Part shown: positions 55,149-64,000 of the stretch, piece after piece
Numbering within the stretch: the first letter of the stretch is position 1
How the letters are laid out: the number at the start of each line of letters is the position of its first letter
Assembly (NCBI GenBank): GCA_017893485.1
Contig: JACEHZ010000598.1
Span: 524,001-588,000, forward strand
From: Hemerocallis citrina
Lineage: Eukaryota > Streptophyta > Magnoliopsida > Asparagales > Asphodelaceae
Direction: 5' to 3'
DNA length: 64,000 nt
Made by a program: the position numbers and the translations under genes
Notes under the pieces: model-generated
The model's input: the letters and a program-made list of their open reading frames with translations, nothing else
The model's database searches: none
What the model was told of the DNA's origin: nothing

Positions 55149-55153
55149 ATTTC

Positions 55154-55653
55154 TTAAGTTTGCTGAGGATTCATTACAAAAGAAGGTATCCAAATTTATT
55201 AATGAATGCTTTGAAACTTGAAAATGAATCAATGAAGCTGCAGTTTCTATACTTCGGTATGATTATAACTACCCACATTCACTATCAGCTGCAGAATCAC
55301 TCTTACATGTGCTTATGGGCTTAGGCAATAGCTGATTGATTTCCAGAATTTATGTAAGGTATATTTTCATTACTCACATTTTTACATTGTGTCACTATAA
55401 CTTTGAAGGTTTGCTTCATGTTGCTGACAATACGAACTTTTTGTCAATAATAGTGGTGACACATTTTGTTTACTATTGTCTATAGATGGTTAGTTTCGTC
55501 ACTATGTCTATCTGTATAAAAGAAGTTTGAGACACGATTTACTTTGCAACAATTATGTCATGACTCCACTCCACATGAAAAAAAAAATCCTGCTATAATT
55601 TTTTTTAGTTGTGATTTCGCTCCCGGTAGATGAAAATCCTGGCTCCGCCACTG
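55154..55653. other. Right end of the hAT element
   Basis: AT-rich sequence ending in TGGCTCCGCCACTG. A frame KFAEDSLQKKVSKFINECFE (55157-55216) adjoins the 41621-41921 segment in the pre-insertion state but is not recognised. The subterminal GATTTCGCTCCCGGTAGATG is a common internal neighbour of such hAT ends. Confidence 0.55.
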
Positions 55654-55661
55654 GTTGGATG

Positions 55662-56390
55662 TACCAAATTTATATAGTACATTTATTTAGGTTTTTGAAG
55701 AGTAGACATATTTATTTATTCATATTATGTGTCTGAGAGTTGTCTTAGTACTTTGCCAAGTTATGGCTATTATTTTGCATCCGGAGCTTGGTATGAAGTG
55801 GCTATATGGACAAAATTGTGTGGCCTCACATGCATGCTCATATTTTCATCTCTATTTGTCATATTTGTTAGAAAATTGTTCAACATGTATTATGTGTTAT
55901 GGTACATGTTTCGTTTGTATATTTTTGTACCCTAAAAAATAAACAAGTAAGTTCGCGTGAAACCAATACTTTTGTATCACATTGTATCACATAAGATAAA
56001 AAAAGTTCAAATTGGTTTTACATATTAATTCTCATGGTTCTGTACTTTCGAAGTTTCGATCCTTCACAACTATAGGGCAAGGTAGGCAGTTATCCAAGCA
56101 ACCAACTAGCACACCCTAGATAAACATGAACTAAAAGATCGATAACTTTGAATTGATTATGGCTTTTCGCCTAACTGAAAGAAATAAAGAAAGAAAGAAA
56201 GCCAGTATGTCAAGAATTAAGAATAAGTGGGGTCTTTTGCATACACAGTATCTCTCTCCCCTTTTTTCTCCATATTAGAATACATATATACATACATATT
56301 ATAATCATATGCATACACACACACACAGAGTATTAATTATAATTATACAGATGAATGAGAATTCACGAGTCATGGGTGTCTAACAACAAG
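55662..56390. other. Intergenic host DNA
   Basis: AT-rich, without a supported gene. Short + frames near 55727-55942 overlap in two frames and look random. An (AC)n microsatellite is at ~56316-56326. Confidence 0.5.
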
Positions 56391-56527
56391 GGACATGATG
56401 AAATTAAGAAAAATAAATAGCACGCAATTCCTTTCCTGCTTCTTTGAAGCAAACGGTAGTACCCTGAGCTAAAGAAGAAAGAAGAGCAATCGCTTCCATG
56501 TCCCTCTCAGGGCTCCAACATCTGCAC

Positions 56528-57659
56528 TCAGCCACAGCAGAACCACTTTTTCTGCATCCAAATTCATTGACAAACTAACTAACAGTTATTATTATACTTT
56601 TTTAAAAATAAAATAAAAAATATTAAAGTGCAAGCCAACAATATTAACTATAATAATACCATGCTTAATTATTCAAGACTGAAGAAAAATATCAAGAATA
56701 TAATAGCGCTAACATGTCTCTCACTAACTCAGTGATGTTGCATTGTGATGTTAATTGGTGTTTAATTAATTTGAATGGAAATATTTTAATTTCTATGCTG
56801 GTGTCCTAGTTTTCACTATTAACTGATCTCATTTTCACCAAGTTTTCGGTCACTCATACATTCTACTTGTTCTTCATTAATCTGGGTTTGATGGCATCCA
56901 AGCATATATACCTCAAAACATGTTTTAAAATTTTACCCAAAGTAATTGAGGTGATAATTAGAAACAACCCTGAGAAATTATCAAACAAACATTCTGCGAG
57001 CAAACTACTTTAAGATAAAGTGAAAAAGAAAATAAGGAGAAGATATATCGAGAAAGCAGAGCAGGCCATACACTACTCTTGCTGCTTTGATAACGGTAAG
57101 GGTCGTCGTGGTGGTTATGGTTATGGTTATGGTTATGAGGATGACTATGGTTATAAGCCGCCCCCACGCCTACGCCTACGCCTACGCCTACCCCTACAGG
57201 GGTGGTTCGCTTTTGTGCTGCGAGTACAGGGTTATTGTTTATCTTCTTTTCATCTCGAGCTTTGTTGAATATCACTGTGAACCCTTCAGCTGATGCAGGA
57301 TTCTTCACATCCCACTCACCAAATTTGGGCAGTGCTCGGCCCTTGTCCTGCATGCATAAAGCTAGACATTCATTATTAATTTTCTTAAAAAAAAAAAAAA
57401 ACAATGCATGTCATCGGCATCCATCGAGCAGTACGTGTTAACATTTATTTTATTCCTTTCTTTTCTTTTCTTTTCTGGAAACTGAATTTTAAATTATGAA
57501 TAAAAATAAAATAATCAGAGTTTAATTAGTACATGAAGAAAAAGAAAAAGAAAAAAGAGAGAAAACCCTCCAATTTATCTAATTATCTAATTATCATGAG
57601 ATACATTCACGTTGAAAATTTACAGAAATTAAGGAAGGAAGATATCTTACCATTGCCAT
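56528..57659 (-). CDS. RIN4/NOI-domain protein, three exons, 102 aa
   Basis: Complete small gene of the NOI/RIN4 family (AvrRpt2 cleavage-site domain). Family members are plasma-membrane-anchored; RIN4 itself is guarded by immune receptors. Coding exons on minus: 57651-57659 (MAM), 57072-57347, 56528-56551; GT-AG introns, 309 bases in all. Residues 5-37 hold the NOI domain with the protease-recognition core PKFGEW at 10-15. Residues 54-65 are a Val-Gly run from a GGCGTA microsatellite, and 69-83 are His/Asn-rich. The C-terminus KKWFCCG has the paired Cys typically S-acylated for membrane attachment. Donor at 57071 (GTATGG) was chosen because it alone joins in frame to KKWFCC. GA-rich 5' leader at 57660-57730. 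Confidence 0.85.
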
Positions 57660-57820
57660 GAAAGATTGAATTGGAGATCGAAAAGAGAGAGACAGAGAGA
57701 GAGAGAGAGAGAAGAAGAAGAAGAAGAAGGTAAGAAATAGCAAAAAAATAGGCGAAGATGAAGGAAGGGTTAGACAGCCAGACAGCGGGCGCGGAAACTA
57801 AACAAAAAGGTACAGTTCCG

Positions 57821-57826
57821 TTTATA
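57821..57826 (-). promoter_or_regulatory. Candidate TATA box of the NOI gene
   Basis: TGTATAAAC on the minus strand, about 165 bases before the start codon and upstream of the GA-rich leader. Confidence 0.5.
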
Positions 57827-58071
57827 CACAGTTATTACAAAGGAAGCAAGCAAATGTCACACAAGGTTACCACCCACCATGTATGGTATGGTATGGTATG
57901 TCTCTATTGGATTTTGGATCCTAAACAGTTTTAGAAAAAGATCCTACTAAGCGGGCCCAATATTGAGCCCGTTATCAAGCCCGGCCCATCTAAGAAAAGG
58001 AATAAACCAATAATGCCGGCCGTTACGTGTGTTCTCTCCCCTCTACCTAACCGTTTTATTAATAAATACTA

Positions 58072-58400
58072 TTTAGGATCTGCATGTGCGATGCATGTCC
58101 TAATAAAAAAAAATTAAAAAAATACTAAGATAAAATCTGGTATCGAATCTGAAATATCCCTATACTAATCACATTTTTACAAATTATTCATAGTGGCACC
58201 AACTTTTATTTTATATGACTCGACACTTTTGTAAATAATTATGTCGTAAATAAATTTGAAATTTGAGGGTATTATGGTAACTAACAACAGTTGAGTAAAT
58301 GAATGGTTAATATAACTTCCACTTAAAAATAAATTGTTAAGATTAGATGGTTAAATGTCTACAAATGACAACCCCAATTATCCCATTATAATATTAGAGA
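58072..58400 (-). mobile_element. Small Helitron B, ~328 bp, minus orientation
   Basis: Minus-strand 5' end TCTCTAATATTATAATGGG at 58400 with host A outside; 3' end near 58073 with a TGCATCGCACATGCA hairpin and a CTAA terminus (less standard than CTAG). Same family as Helitron A at 58667. Confidence 0.75.
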
Positions 58401-58404
58401 TAGT

Positions 58405-58570
58405 TCGTTTATTAGTAGTAGTCTGTTGTTTCTGTGCTTTTAGTTGTGTTGTTTGGTCATTTGGAGAGTCCTCGATTAGAGGGATCTTTGTAAGTTGTAC
58501 TACTTTGTTTCTTTAACATCGCATTAATGAAACGATGACGAGGTCATCTTTTATCAAAAAAAAAAAAAAT
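58405..58570 (+). mobile_element. Severely 5'-truncated LINE tail, ~166 bp
   Basis: Ends in a 14-base A-tail after TCATCTTTTATC and is flanked by the 14-bp duplication ATATTAGAGATAGT (58391-58404, 58571-58584). It inserted across the 5' edge of Helitron B. Confidence 0.85.
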
Positions 58571-58666
58571 ATATTAGAGATAGTATTAGAGATGAGTCAC
58601 TAAATATTTATATACAAATATTTGCATAATTATTTTATGCAACAAGCTAATTTTAGAACCATTCTA

Positions 58667-58991
58667 TCTCTAATATTATAAGGGGAGAGTTGGCGTTGTC
58701 ATTTGTAGACGTTCAACCATCTAATCAACCATTTATTTTTAAGTGAAAGTTATATTAACCATTCATTTACTCAAATGTTGTTCATTACCATAATACCCTC
58801 AAAGTTCAAATTTATTTACGACATAATTATATACAAAAGTGTCACTCATATAAAATAAAAGTTTGTGCCACTAGAGCTAATTTGTAAAGAGTATGTGATG
58901 AGTAAAGGGAGGCCTTAGGTTCGAGGCCATATTACGTCTTATTGTTTACTATAAAAAAAATAGAATGTGCATCGCAAATGCATATTACTAG
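58667..58991 (+). mobile_element. Small Helitron A, 325 bp
   Basis: 5' TCTCTAATATTATAAGG after host A (58666); 3' TGCATCGCAAATGCA hairpin, then CTAG (58988-58991) before host T. Non-coding. Confidence 0.85.
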
Positions 58992-59310
58992 TACTATTTT
59001 AATGGGAGAGTTTGTAAACTCCATTTGTAACCAAACAAACACGTGCATTGTAATCCAACAAACACGTGCAATACACATGCATAACTAATATAAAGGAGGT
59101 CTTAGGTTCGATGCCAGACAACGTAGTTTTTTTTATTATAAAAATATCTCTACTATTTTAATGAGAGTGTTTGTTACCAAACAATTTTCGTTTGTAACCA
59201 AACAAACACGTGCATTGTAACCCAACAAACACGTACAATGCACATGTATAACTAATATAAAGGAGGTCTTAAATTCGATGCGAGACAATGTCAGATTTAT
59301 TTTATATAAA
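58992..59310 (+). repeat. Direct repeat of ~160 bp
   Basis: Two copies (58992-59145, 59150-59310) share AACCAAACAAACACGTGCAT and AACTAATATAAAGGAGGTCT. The second copy lies inside the Helitron at 59147. Confidence 0.75.
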
Positions 59311-59354
59311 AATATATATTTATAAAGACGTGCATCGTACGTGTAAATTACTAG
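59147..59354 (+). mobile_element. Helitron end fragment, 208 bp
   Basis: TCTCTACTATTTTAATG after host A (59146); ends ACGTGCATCGTACGT hairpin and CTAG (59351-59354) before T. May be a full mini-Helitron or the tail of a longer copy. Confidence 0.65.
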
Positions 59355-59424
59355 TTTATTATAATCAGCAAATATGGTAAGACTATAAGTCTATAACTCA
59401 CAATAGCTAGCCAGACACGTGAAA

Positions 59425-62040
59425 TTTTTAAATTGACAAAATGTTGGCTAAAACAATGAAAAAAAATCACAAGATCAGCAACAACAAAAAAACTATCAAT
59501 GACCCACAAAAGTTGACTTAAACAGTGAAATGCAGAATTTCGCAAAAACAGACAAAAACTGTGGACTACTCACAAAATACGGAAAAAACAAAATTACAAA
59601 ATTTCACCTAAATGACGGAAAACAATGGGCTTATATCTCACAAAATGTGGTCAAAAAGAAAATAAAGAATATCTATAAACGGCTGAAAACTATGGGTTGT
59701 AACCAAAATATATAGCCACGATAGTCAAATATGCAAATTTGTAGCCGATACAGAGAAATAAGGAATTTATTTAAAATGGTCGAAAAATGTGGCCTGTAGC
59801 TCATGAAATGTGCCAAAAGAAGTATGAAATGTGCCCAAAAAAAGTGTGACTATAGCTCACAAAATGGTGAAAACGGTGAAATACGTAATTTCGCGAAACG
59901 ACAGACAATTGTGGACTATATAGCTCATAAAATGTAGCAAAAAAGAAAGATGAATTTTTTTTAAAACGAATTGCAAAAAATGGCAGACAACTGTGGACTA
60001 TATAGCTCATAAAATGTAGCAAAAAAGTGGAAAGCAGAAATTCTTTAAAGCGACCGAAAACTATTGAGTATAGCTCAAATTTTTTTGTCAAAACAATGAA
60101 ACACAAAATTTTGCAAAAACGGATGAAAACTGTGGACTATATATAACCCACAAATATGGTCAAAACACCAAAATATAGAATTTCATGAAAACGGCCAAAA
60201 AGTGTGGACAATGATGGCTCACATAATGTGGCCAAAGCAGGGAAATACGAAATGTCCTTGAAACTGCCGAAAACTGTGGAGTATATCCGACAAGATGTGA
60301 CCAAAATCGTGAAATACATAAAACTTTTTTTAAAACAACAGAAAACCATGGACTATGGTACATAAAATGTGGCAAAAAATAGTGAAATATAGAATCTCGC
60401 AAAATGGTTGAAAAATGTGCGCTATAACTCTCAAAATGGGCCAAAACTGTGAAAATAGAATTTTCGACTTACTAATGACTATATCTCACAAAATGTAGCA
60501 AAAAACAGCATACAGAATTTCGCGAAAATGGCCAATAACATTGCATTATTGCTCTTAAAATGTGCCAGAACTGCGAAATAAGGATTTTTTTAAAACCATT
60601 GAAAACTGTGGCCACGACACTGAAATACGCAAATTTGTGAAAACTGTGGACTAGCTTAAAAATGTGGCCAAAACAGTGAATGATCGAACTTTTAAAAAAT
60701 GATCGATAAATATGTACTAGCACATTAAAATGTGGCCAAAACAGTGAATTACGGAGTTCTGCAAACAACGGCCTAAAATTTTGCACTATAGTTTCTAAAA
60801 TGTAACCAAAATAGTGAAACACAAAATTTCTTTGAAACGGTAGAAAACTTTGGACTACATTCCACAAAATGTGGCCAAAATAGTGAAATACAGAATTTCA
60901 TCAAAACAGAAGAAAACTGTGAACTAGTTCATAAAATTAGCCCAAAACAGTGAAATACAGAAACTTTTGAAAACTGCCGAAAATTATTGACTTATAGCCC
61001 ACAAATGTGGCCAAAATAGTGAAACACGGAATTTCGAAAAAATGCTCAAAATATGGTATAGTTGATAAAGTGTTGTAAAAATAGTGAAATACAGAATTTC
61101 GTAAAAAACGACCACTATAGAGCAGAAATGTAGCCAAATGAGGGAAATATAGAAATTCACAAAAAAGTCCGAAAACTGCTTACTATAGCTAACAAAATAT
61201 GGCCAAAACTATAAAATACGATGTTCATGAAAAAGGTCGAAAACTATATACTAAACCTTAAAAAATGTAGCCAAAATATTAAAAAATACAGAATTTCTGA
61301 AAACTCCCAATAATGTTGCTCTCAAAATGTGATCAAAATTGTGAGATACAAATTTTTTTAAAGGCTAAATTAAAAAAAAACCACACTAAGTTTTGGGCCA
61401 GCTTAAAAAAACCGCAATTTTTTTTGTTTAAAAAAAGGACACAAAATTTCAAAAAACTCCACTGGGTTAGTTAGGGTTAGGGTTGGGTTTAAAAAAACCA
61501 CTTTCATCTTTCTGTTGTGTTTAAAAAATCACATTTATCTTTCATTTGTGTTTAAAAAAACATCACTTAACTAAATCGATGTATAAATAACCCCCCCCCC
61601 CCCCCCCCCCCCCCCGGCGAACTAACCCTAACCGTAACTAACCAAGTGGAGTTTTTTTTTGAAATTTTGTATCCTTTTTTTAAACAAAAAAAAACTTAGT
61701 GCTATTTTTTTTAAACTTGCTCAAAACTTAGTGTGGTTTTTTTTTTTTTAAATTTAGCCTTTTTTAAATGGTCGAAAACTGTGGAGTATAGCCCACAAAA
61801 TGGTGACTACAACAAAGAAATATAGAATTTTGCGAAAACGGGCCCAAAAAAGTGGAGCATATAGCCCAAAAAAGGTGGCTAAAATATTGAAATACAAATT
61901 TCGTGAAAACAGTCGAAAACTATGGACTATAGCTTACAAAATGTGGCCAAAACAATAAAATACGGAATTCTACGAAAATAGCTAAAAATGTGGCCAAATC
62001 TATGAAATAGGGAATTTCGCGAAAACAGCCAAAAATTGTT
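59425..62040. repeat. Degenerate satellite array, ~70-bp units
   Basis: Roughly thirty diverged units of about 69-70 bp recur with CACAAAATGTGGCCAAAAC, GTGAAATACAGAATTTCG and GAAAACTGTGGACTATAG. Units differ by many substitutions and indels, so the array is old. Minus-strand frames across it are repeat artefacts. It is interrupted by the MITE at 61363-61760. Confidence 0.85.
61363..61760. mobile_element. Mutator-type MITE, 398 bp
   Basis: Terminal inverted repeats of ~45 bases (GGCTAAATT, ACCACACTAAGTTTTG) and a 9-bp duplication TTTTTTAAA (61354-61362, 61761-61769), the size typical of Mutator. Inner arms carry GGGTTAGTTAGGGTTAGGG and its counterpart. A 25-C run (61591-61615) sits near the centre. 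Confidence 0.7.
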
Positions 62041-62042
62041 GG

Positions 62043-62608
62043 TTAGAGCATCAACAGTCATTTTTACCAAATACCCAAATTTTAGCATTTGGCAAATGGG
62101 TTTTGGAGGAGGAGGTTGCACCAAATTTTGGTATTTTAAAAAAAAATTGACGGACGGAAGATGTTCTTCCATCCGTTGTGTTTTTGTTTTGTTTTTTTTA
62201 AATGTCCAGACAAAATTTGGTGTTTCGTCTCTTCGAATCTAAGACAAATTGACAACTTTGCTCAAATGCAAAAAGCTGCAAGAAAATATGTTAAACACGC
62301 ATTCGGGGACATACAGGCACGATTTGCAATTGTAAGAGGTGCGAGATTTCGGGATGCTGATAATCTATCGTATATAATGAAATCGTGTACCTTTTTGCAC
62401 AATATGATTGTTAAGGTCGAGTGAGAAGAAGAAATTTGTGAGTATGATTACGACCAACATGCTAACTCTAATTTCATCGTACCTAACAGAGCTGGACCAA
62501 CTGAGCGTGCAGCCCGTTTGGCAAGCAATGTCGAACTACATGACAGACAAAACCACCATGCACTTCGAAAAGAATTGGCGAGCACATTTGGAATAAATAT
62601 GGCAATGA
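62043..62608 (+). mobile_element. PIF/Harbinger fragment
   Basis: Left end TTA|GAGCATCAACAGTCA (62043 onward) fits a Harbinger terminus with its TTA target. Most of the element is deleted before the transposase tail. The right end is lost at the (CCGGGT)-rich element. Confidence 0.65.
62248..62608 (+). pseudogene. Harbinger transposase C-terminal fragment (Plant_tran)
   Basis: QKAARKYVKHAFGDIQARFA, then IMKSCTFLHNMIVKVE, are the end of the DDE nuclease domain of plant PIF/Harbinger transposases. The frame is broken by TGA at 62422-62424 and continues with EEEICEYDYDQHA, then LHDRQNHHALRKELASTFG. The catalytic Glu expected in the VERAFG block is Lys-His here (VKHAFG), so the site would be dead even without the stop. 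The N-terminal two thirds are missing. Confidence 0.8.
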
Positions 62609-62609
62609 C

Positions 62610-62840
62610 TAGCACTGGTAACGGGTCGGGTCGGGTCGGGTAGCTCAATACCCGGACCCGGACCCGGTCATTGATGGGTCCAAATGCTGGACCCGGACTC
62701 AGACCCATGAAATTCGGGTCCGGGTCCGGGTCCGGTTCCCTACAAGAAATGTTACCTGTTCGCTTTCGGGTCCGGGTCCAGGTCCGGGTCCTATTTCTAA
62801 TCACGGGTCCGGTTCGGTTCCGGGTCTTTAAAGCATAACA
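62610..62840. repeat. (CCGGGT)-rich element, copy 1
   Basis: Begins CACTGGTAACGGGTCGGGTC; many CCGGGTCCGGGT stretches in both orientations, able to fold. It interrupts the Harbinger transposase just after its conserved tail. Confidence 0.6.
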
Positions 62841-62865
62841 CAATATTACATAATACGACTCGTGA

Positions 62866-63735
62866 CTGTCATAATCAGTGAGTGCCACTCACTGACTCAA
62901 AATTAGTCAGGTAAAGAGGTAAAGATTAATCAGTGAGTGCCACTCGGTATATCAAAAGTAGATTACCAATCACTGACTCATAAATTAGTCAGTATATCAA
63001 AAGTAGTCCTACTGAGTGCATTTTGAAGTTGCATATGGAACTATATTGGGTTGGATCTATATTTATCATGCTTGAGTAATTTATGCCATAGTATTTGTGA
63101 GAACAAGTAAATATAAGATGAAGTCAGTGACTTAGTGCCATAGTATTTCAGTTCATACATCTCAAAATTTTCATCTCTGTTCTCCAAATTTCTCATATTA
63201 TCCAAATTAGTCAGTATATAAGATGAAGTCAGTGAGTGCCACTCAGAGACTCAAAATTCACTTATTGTTCATAAATTACAAAATGCACTCTAAAAAACCC
63301 CAAAATGTCAAGTAAAGATTAATCATTAAATGCTCAAATAAGATTTAATCATCACTAGTTACTCCTATAATTCATTTATTCAATGAATCATGAAACATAG
63401 TGTGCAACTTCAGAAGCATAATCCATCTCATCATCACTCATTCACTAGAGGTAAAGATTAATCAGTGAGTGCCACTCAGTATATCAAAAGTAGATTGCCA
63501 ATCACTGACTCATAAATTAGTCAGTATATCAAAAGTAGTCCTACTGAGTGCATTTTGAAGTTGCATATGGAACTATATTGGGTTGGATCTATATTTATCA
63601 TGCTTGAGTAATTTATGCCATAGTATACTGACTAATTTATGAGTTCGATCTATATTGGGTTGGATCTATACTTTTGATATACTGGCTAATTTATGAGTCA
63701 GTGATTGGCAATCTACTTTTGATATACTGAGTGGC
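62866..63735. repeat. Direct and inverted repeat foldback segment
   Basis: A ~178-bp sequence (62917-63095) with TTAATCAGTGAGTGCCACTC and TCATAAATTAGTCAGTATAT is repeated directly at ~63450-63628. At 63629-63735 part of it returns as the reverse complement, so 63469-63735 can form a hairpin with a ~57-bp stem. Confidence 0.75.
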
Positions 63736-63736
63736 A

Positions 63737-63985
63737 CTGGTAATGGGTAACGGGTCGGGTCCGGGTCGGGTCCGCTTCGTTTATTGATTAATTCTCTATT
63801 GCGGGTCCGGGTCCGGATCGGTTCCATTTTTAGGGGACCCAGACCCGACCCGAAATTTCAACGGGTAGTTATTTAGGACCCATACTCTACCTAAATTAGA
63901 TCGGGTCGGTTCCGGTCAACGCCGGATCCGGGTCGGGTCCGGGTTTCGGGTGGTCCGGGTTTCGGGTTTTAGTACCAATGCTAGC
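63737..63985. repeat. (CCGGGT)-rich element, copy 2
   Basis: Starts CACTGGTAATGGGTAACGGG and ends TTTTAGTACCAATG, whose reverse complement resembles the start. CTAG borders both outer limits of the pair (before 62610, after 63981), so copies 1 and 2 may be the two ends of one ~1.4-kb element. Confidence 0.5.
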
Positions 63986-64000
63986 AATGACATTTAGGAA

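Larger units (their letters stand above)
6787..55661. mobile_element. Nested hAT-Tip100-like element, 48.9 kb including insertions
   Basis: Left end CAATGGCGGATGCA (6795-6808) and right end TGGCTCCGCCACTG (55640-55653) form imperfect 14-bp terminal inverted repeats of the CAGTGGCGGAGCCA type. They are flanked by the identical 8-bp duplication GTTGGATG (6787-6794 and 55654-55661). An 8-bp duplication with CAG-type ends is diagnostic of hAT, and the end sequence resembles Tip100. All intervening LINEs and LTR elements must have inserted later. Segments not assigned to other insertions (6795-8058, 14571-14721, part of 34193-35432, 41621-41921, 55154-55653) add up to roughly 3.5 kb, a normal hAT size. 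No transposase domain was recognised in them. Alternatively, two separate hAT ends happen to share the octamer. Confidence 0.75.

Noticed and set aside
55727..55942. Two overlapping + frames near 55.7 kb
   Set aside because: Different frames of the same AT-rich DNA, no domain, no splice context; likely chance.
59801..60867. Several minus-strand frames of 70-131 codons rich in Phe/Ser
   Set aside because: They follow the ~70-bp satellite; peptides are repeat-like and overlap in different frames.

Overview
This is nuclear DNA of a flowering plant, probably a eudicot. It has spliced plant genes, plant-type LTR retrotransposons, L1 LINEs, Helitrons, hAT, Harbinger and Mutator-type elements, telo-box-like AAACCCTAG leaders, and no bacterial features. 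The species cannot be named from the sequence. Almost everything is transposable-element DNA. Only two host genes are supported: the terminal exon of a CPSF30-like polyadenylation factor/m6A reader (5461-6282, +) and a complete three-exon RIN4/NOI-family gene (56528-57659, -). They face each other.

Layout. 1-3409: remnant of a Ty3/gypsy chromovirus (gag joined to a chromodomain, enzyme core deleted). 3411-5072: satellite-like repeat, a Helitron beside its own empty site, and a foldback MITE. 5461-6786: CPSF30 exon and downstream sequence. 6787-55661: a 48.9-kb nest bounded by 14-bp hAT-Tip100-like terminal repeats and an exact 8-bp target duplication. Inside the nest, in order: a 5'-truncated L1 (8059-14554) carrying a 3.8-kb solo LTR (10168-13949); a 1.2-kb inverted duplication (14722-17574); a Tat-like Ty3/gypsy element (16783-25819, -); tandem arrays and a second Tat-like remnant (26.4-31.9 kb); an LTR remnant (to 34192); a near-intact L1 (35433-41608); a third Tat-like element (LTR at 41922); and a 5.3-kb second copy of the L1 3' part plus LTR (49877-55148). 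55662-57830: host DNA with the NOI gene. 58072-62040: Helitrons, an L1 tail and a degenerate ~70-bp satellite array with a Mutator-type MITE. 62043-64000: a Harbinger transposase fragment and (CCGGGT)-rich foldback elements.

The least ordinary content is in the Tat-like elements. Two of them carry the same three-exon gene, antisense to gag, with conserved intron phases and a 20-bp element shared just upstream of its TATA box. Each of the three also carries its own private tandem-repeat arrays. The third element, with its flanking L1, records a tandem duplication followed by LTR-LTR recombination. Copy divergence is about ten times higher in the LTR than in the DNA next to it. Coordinates and identities are by eye; no alignment or database search was run.
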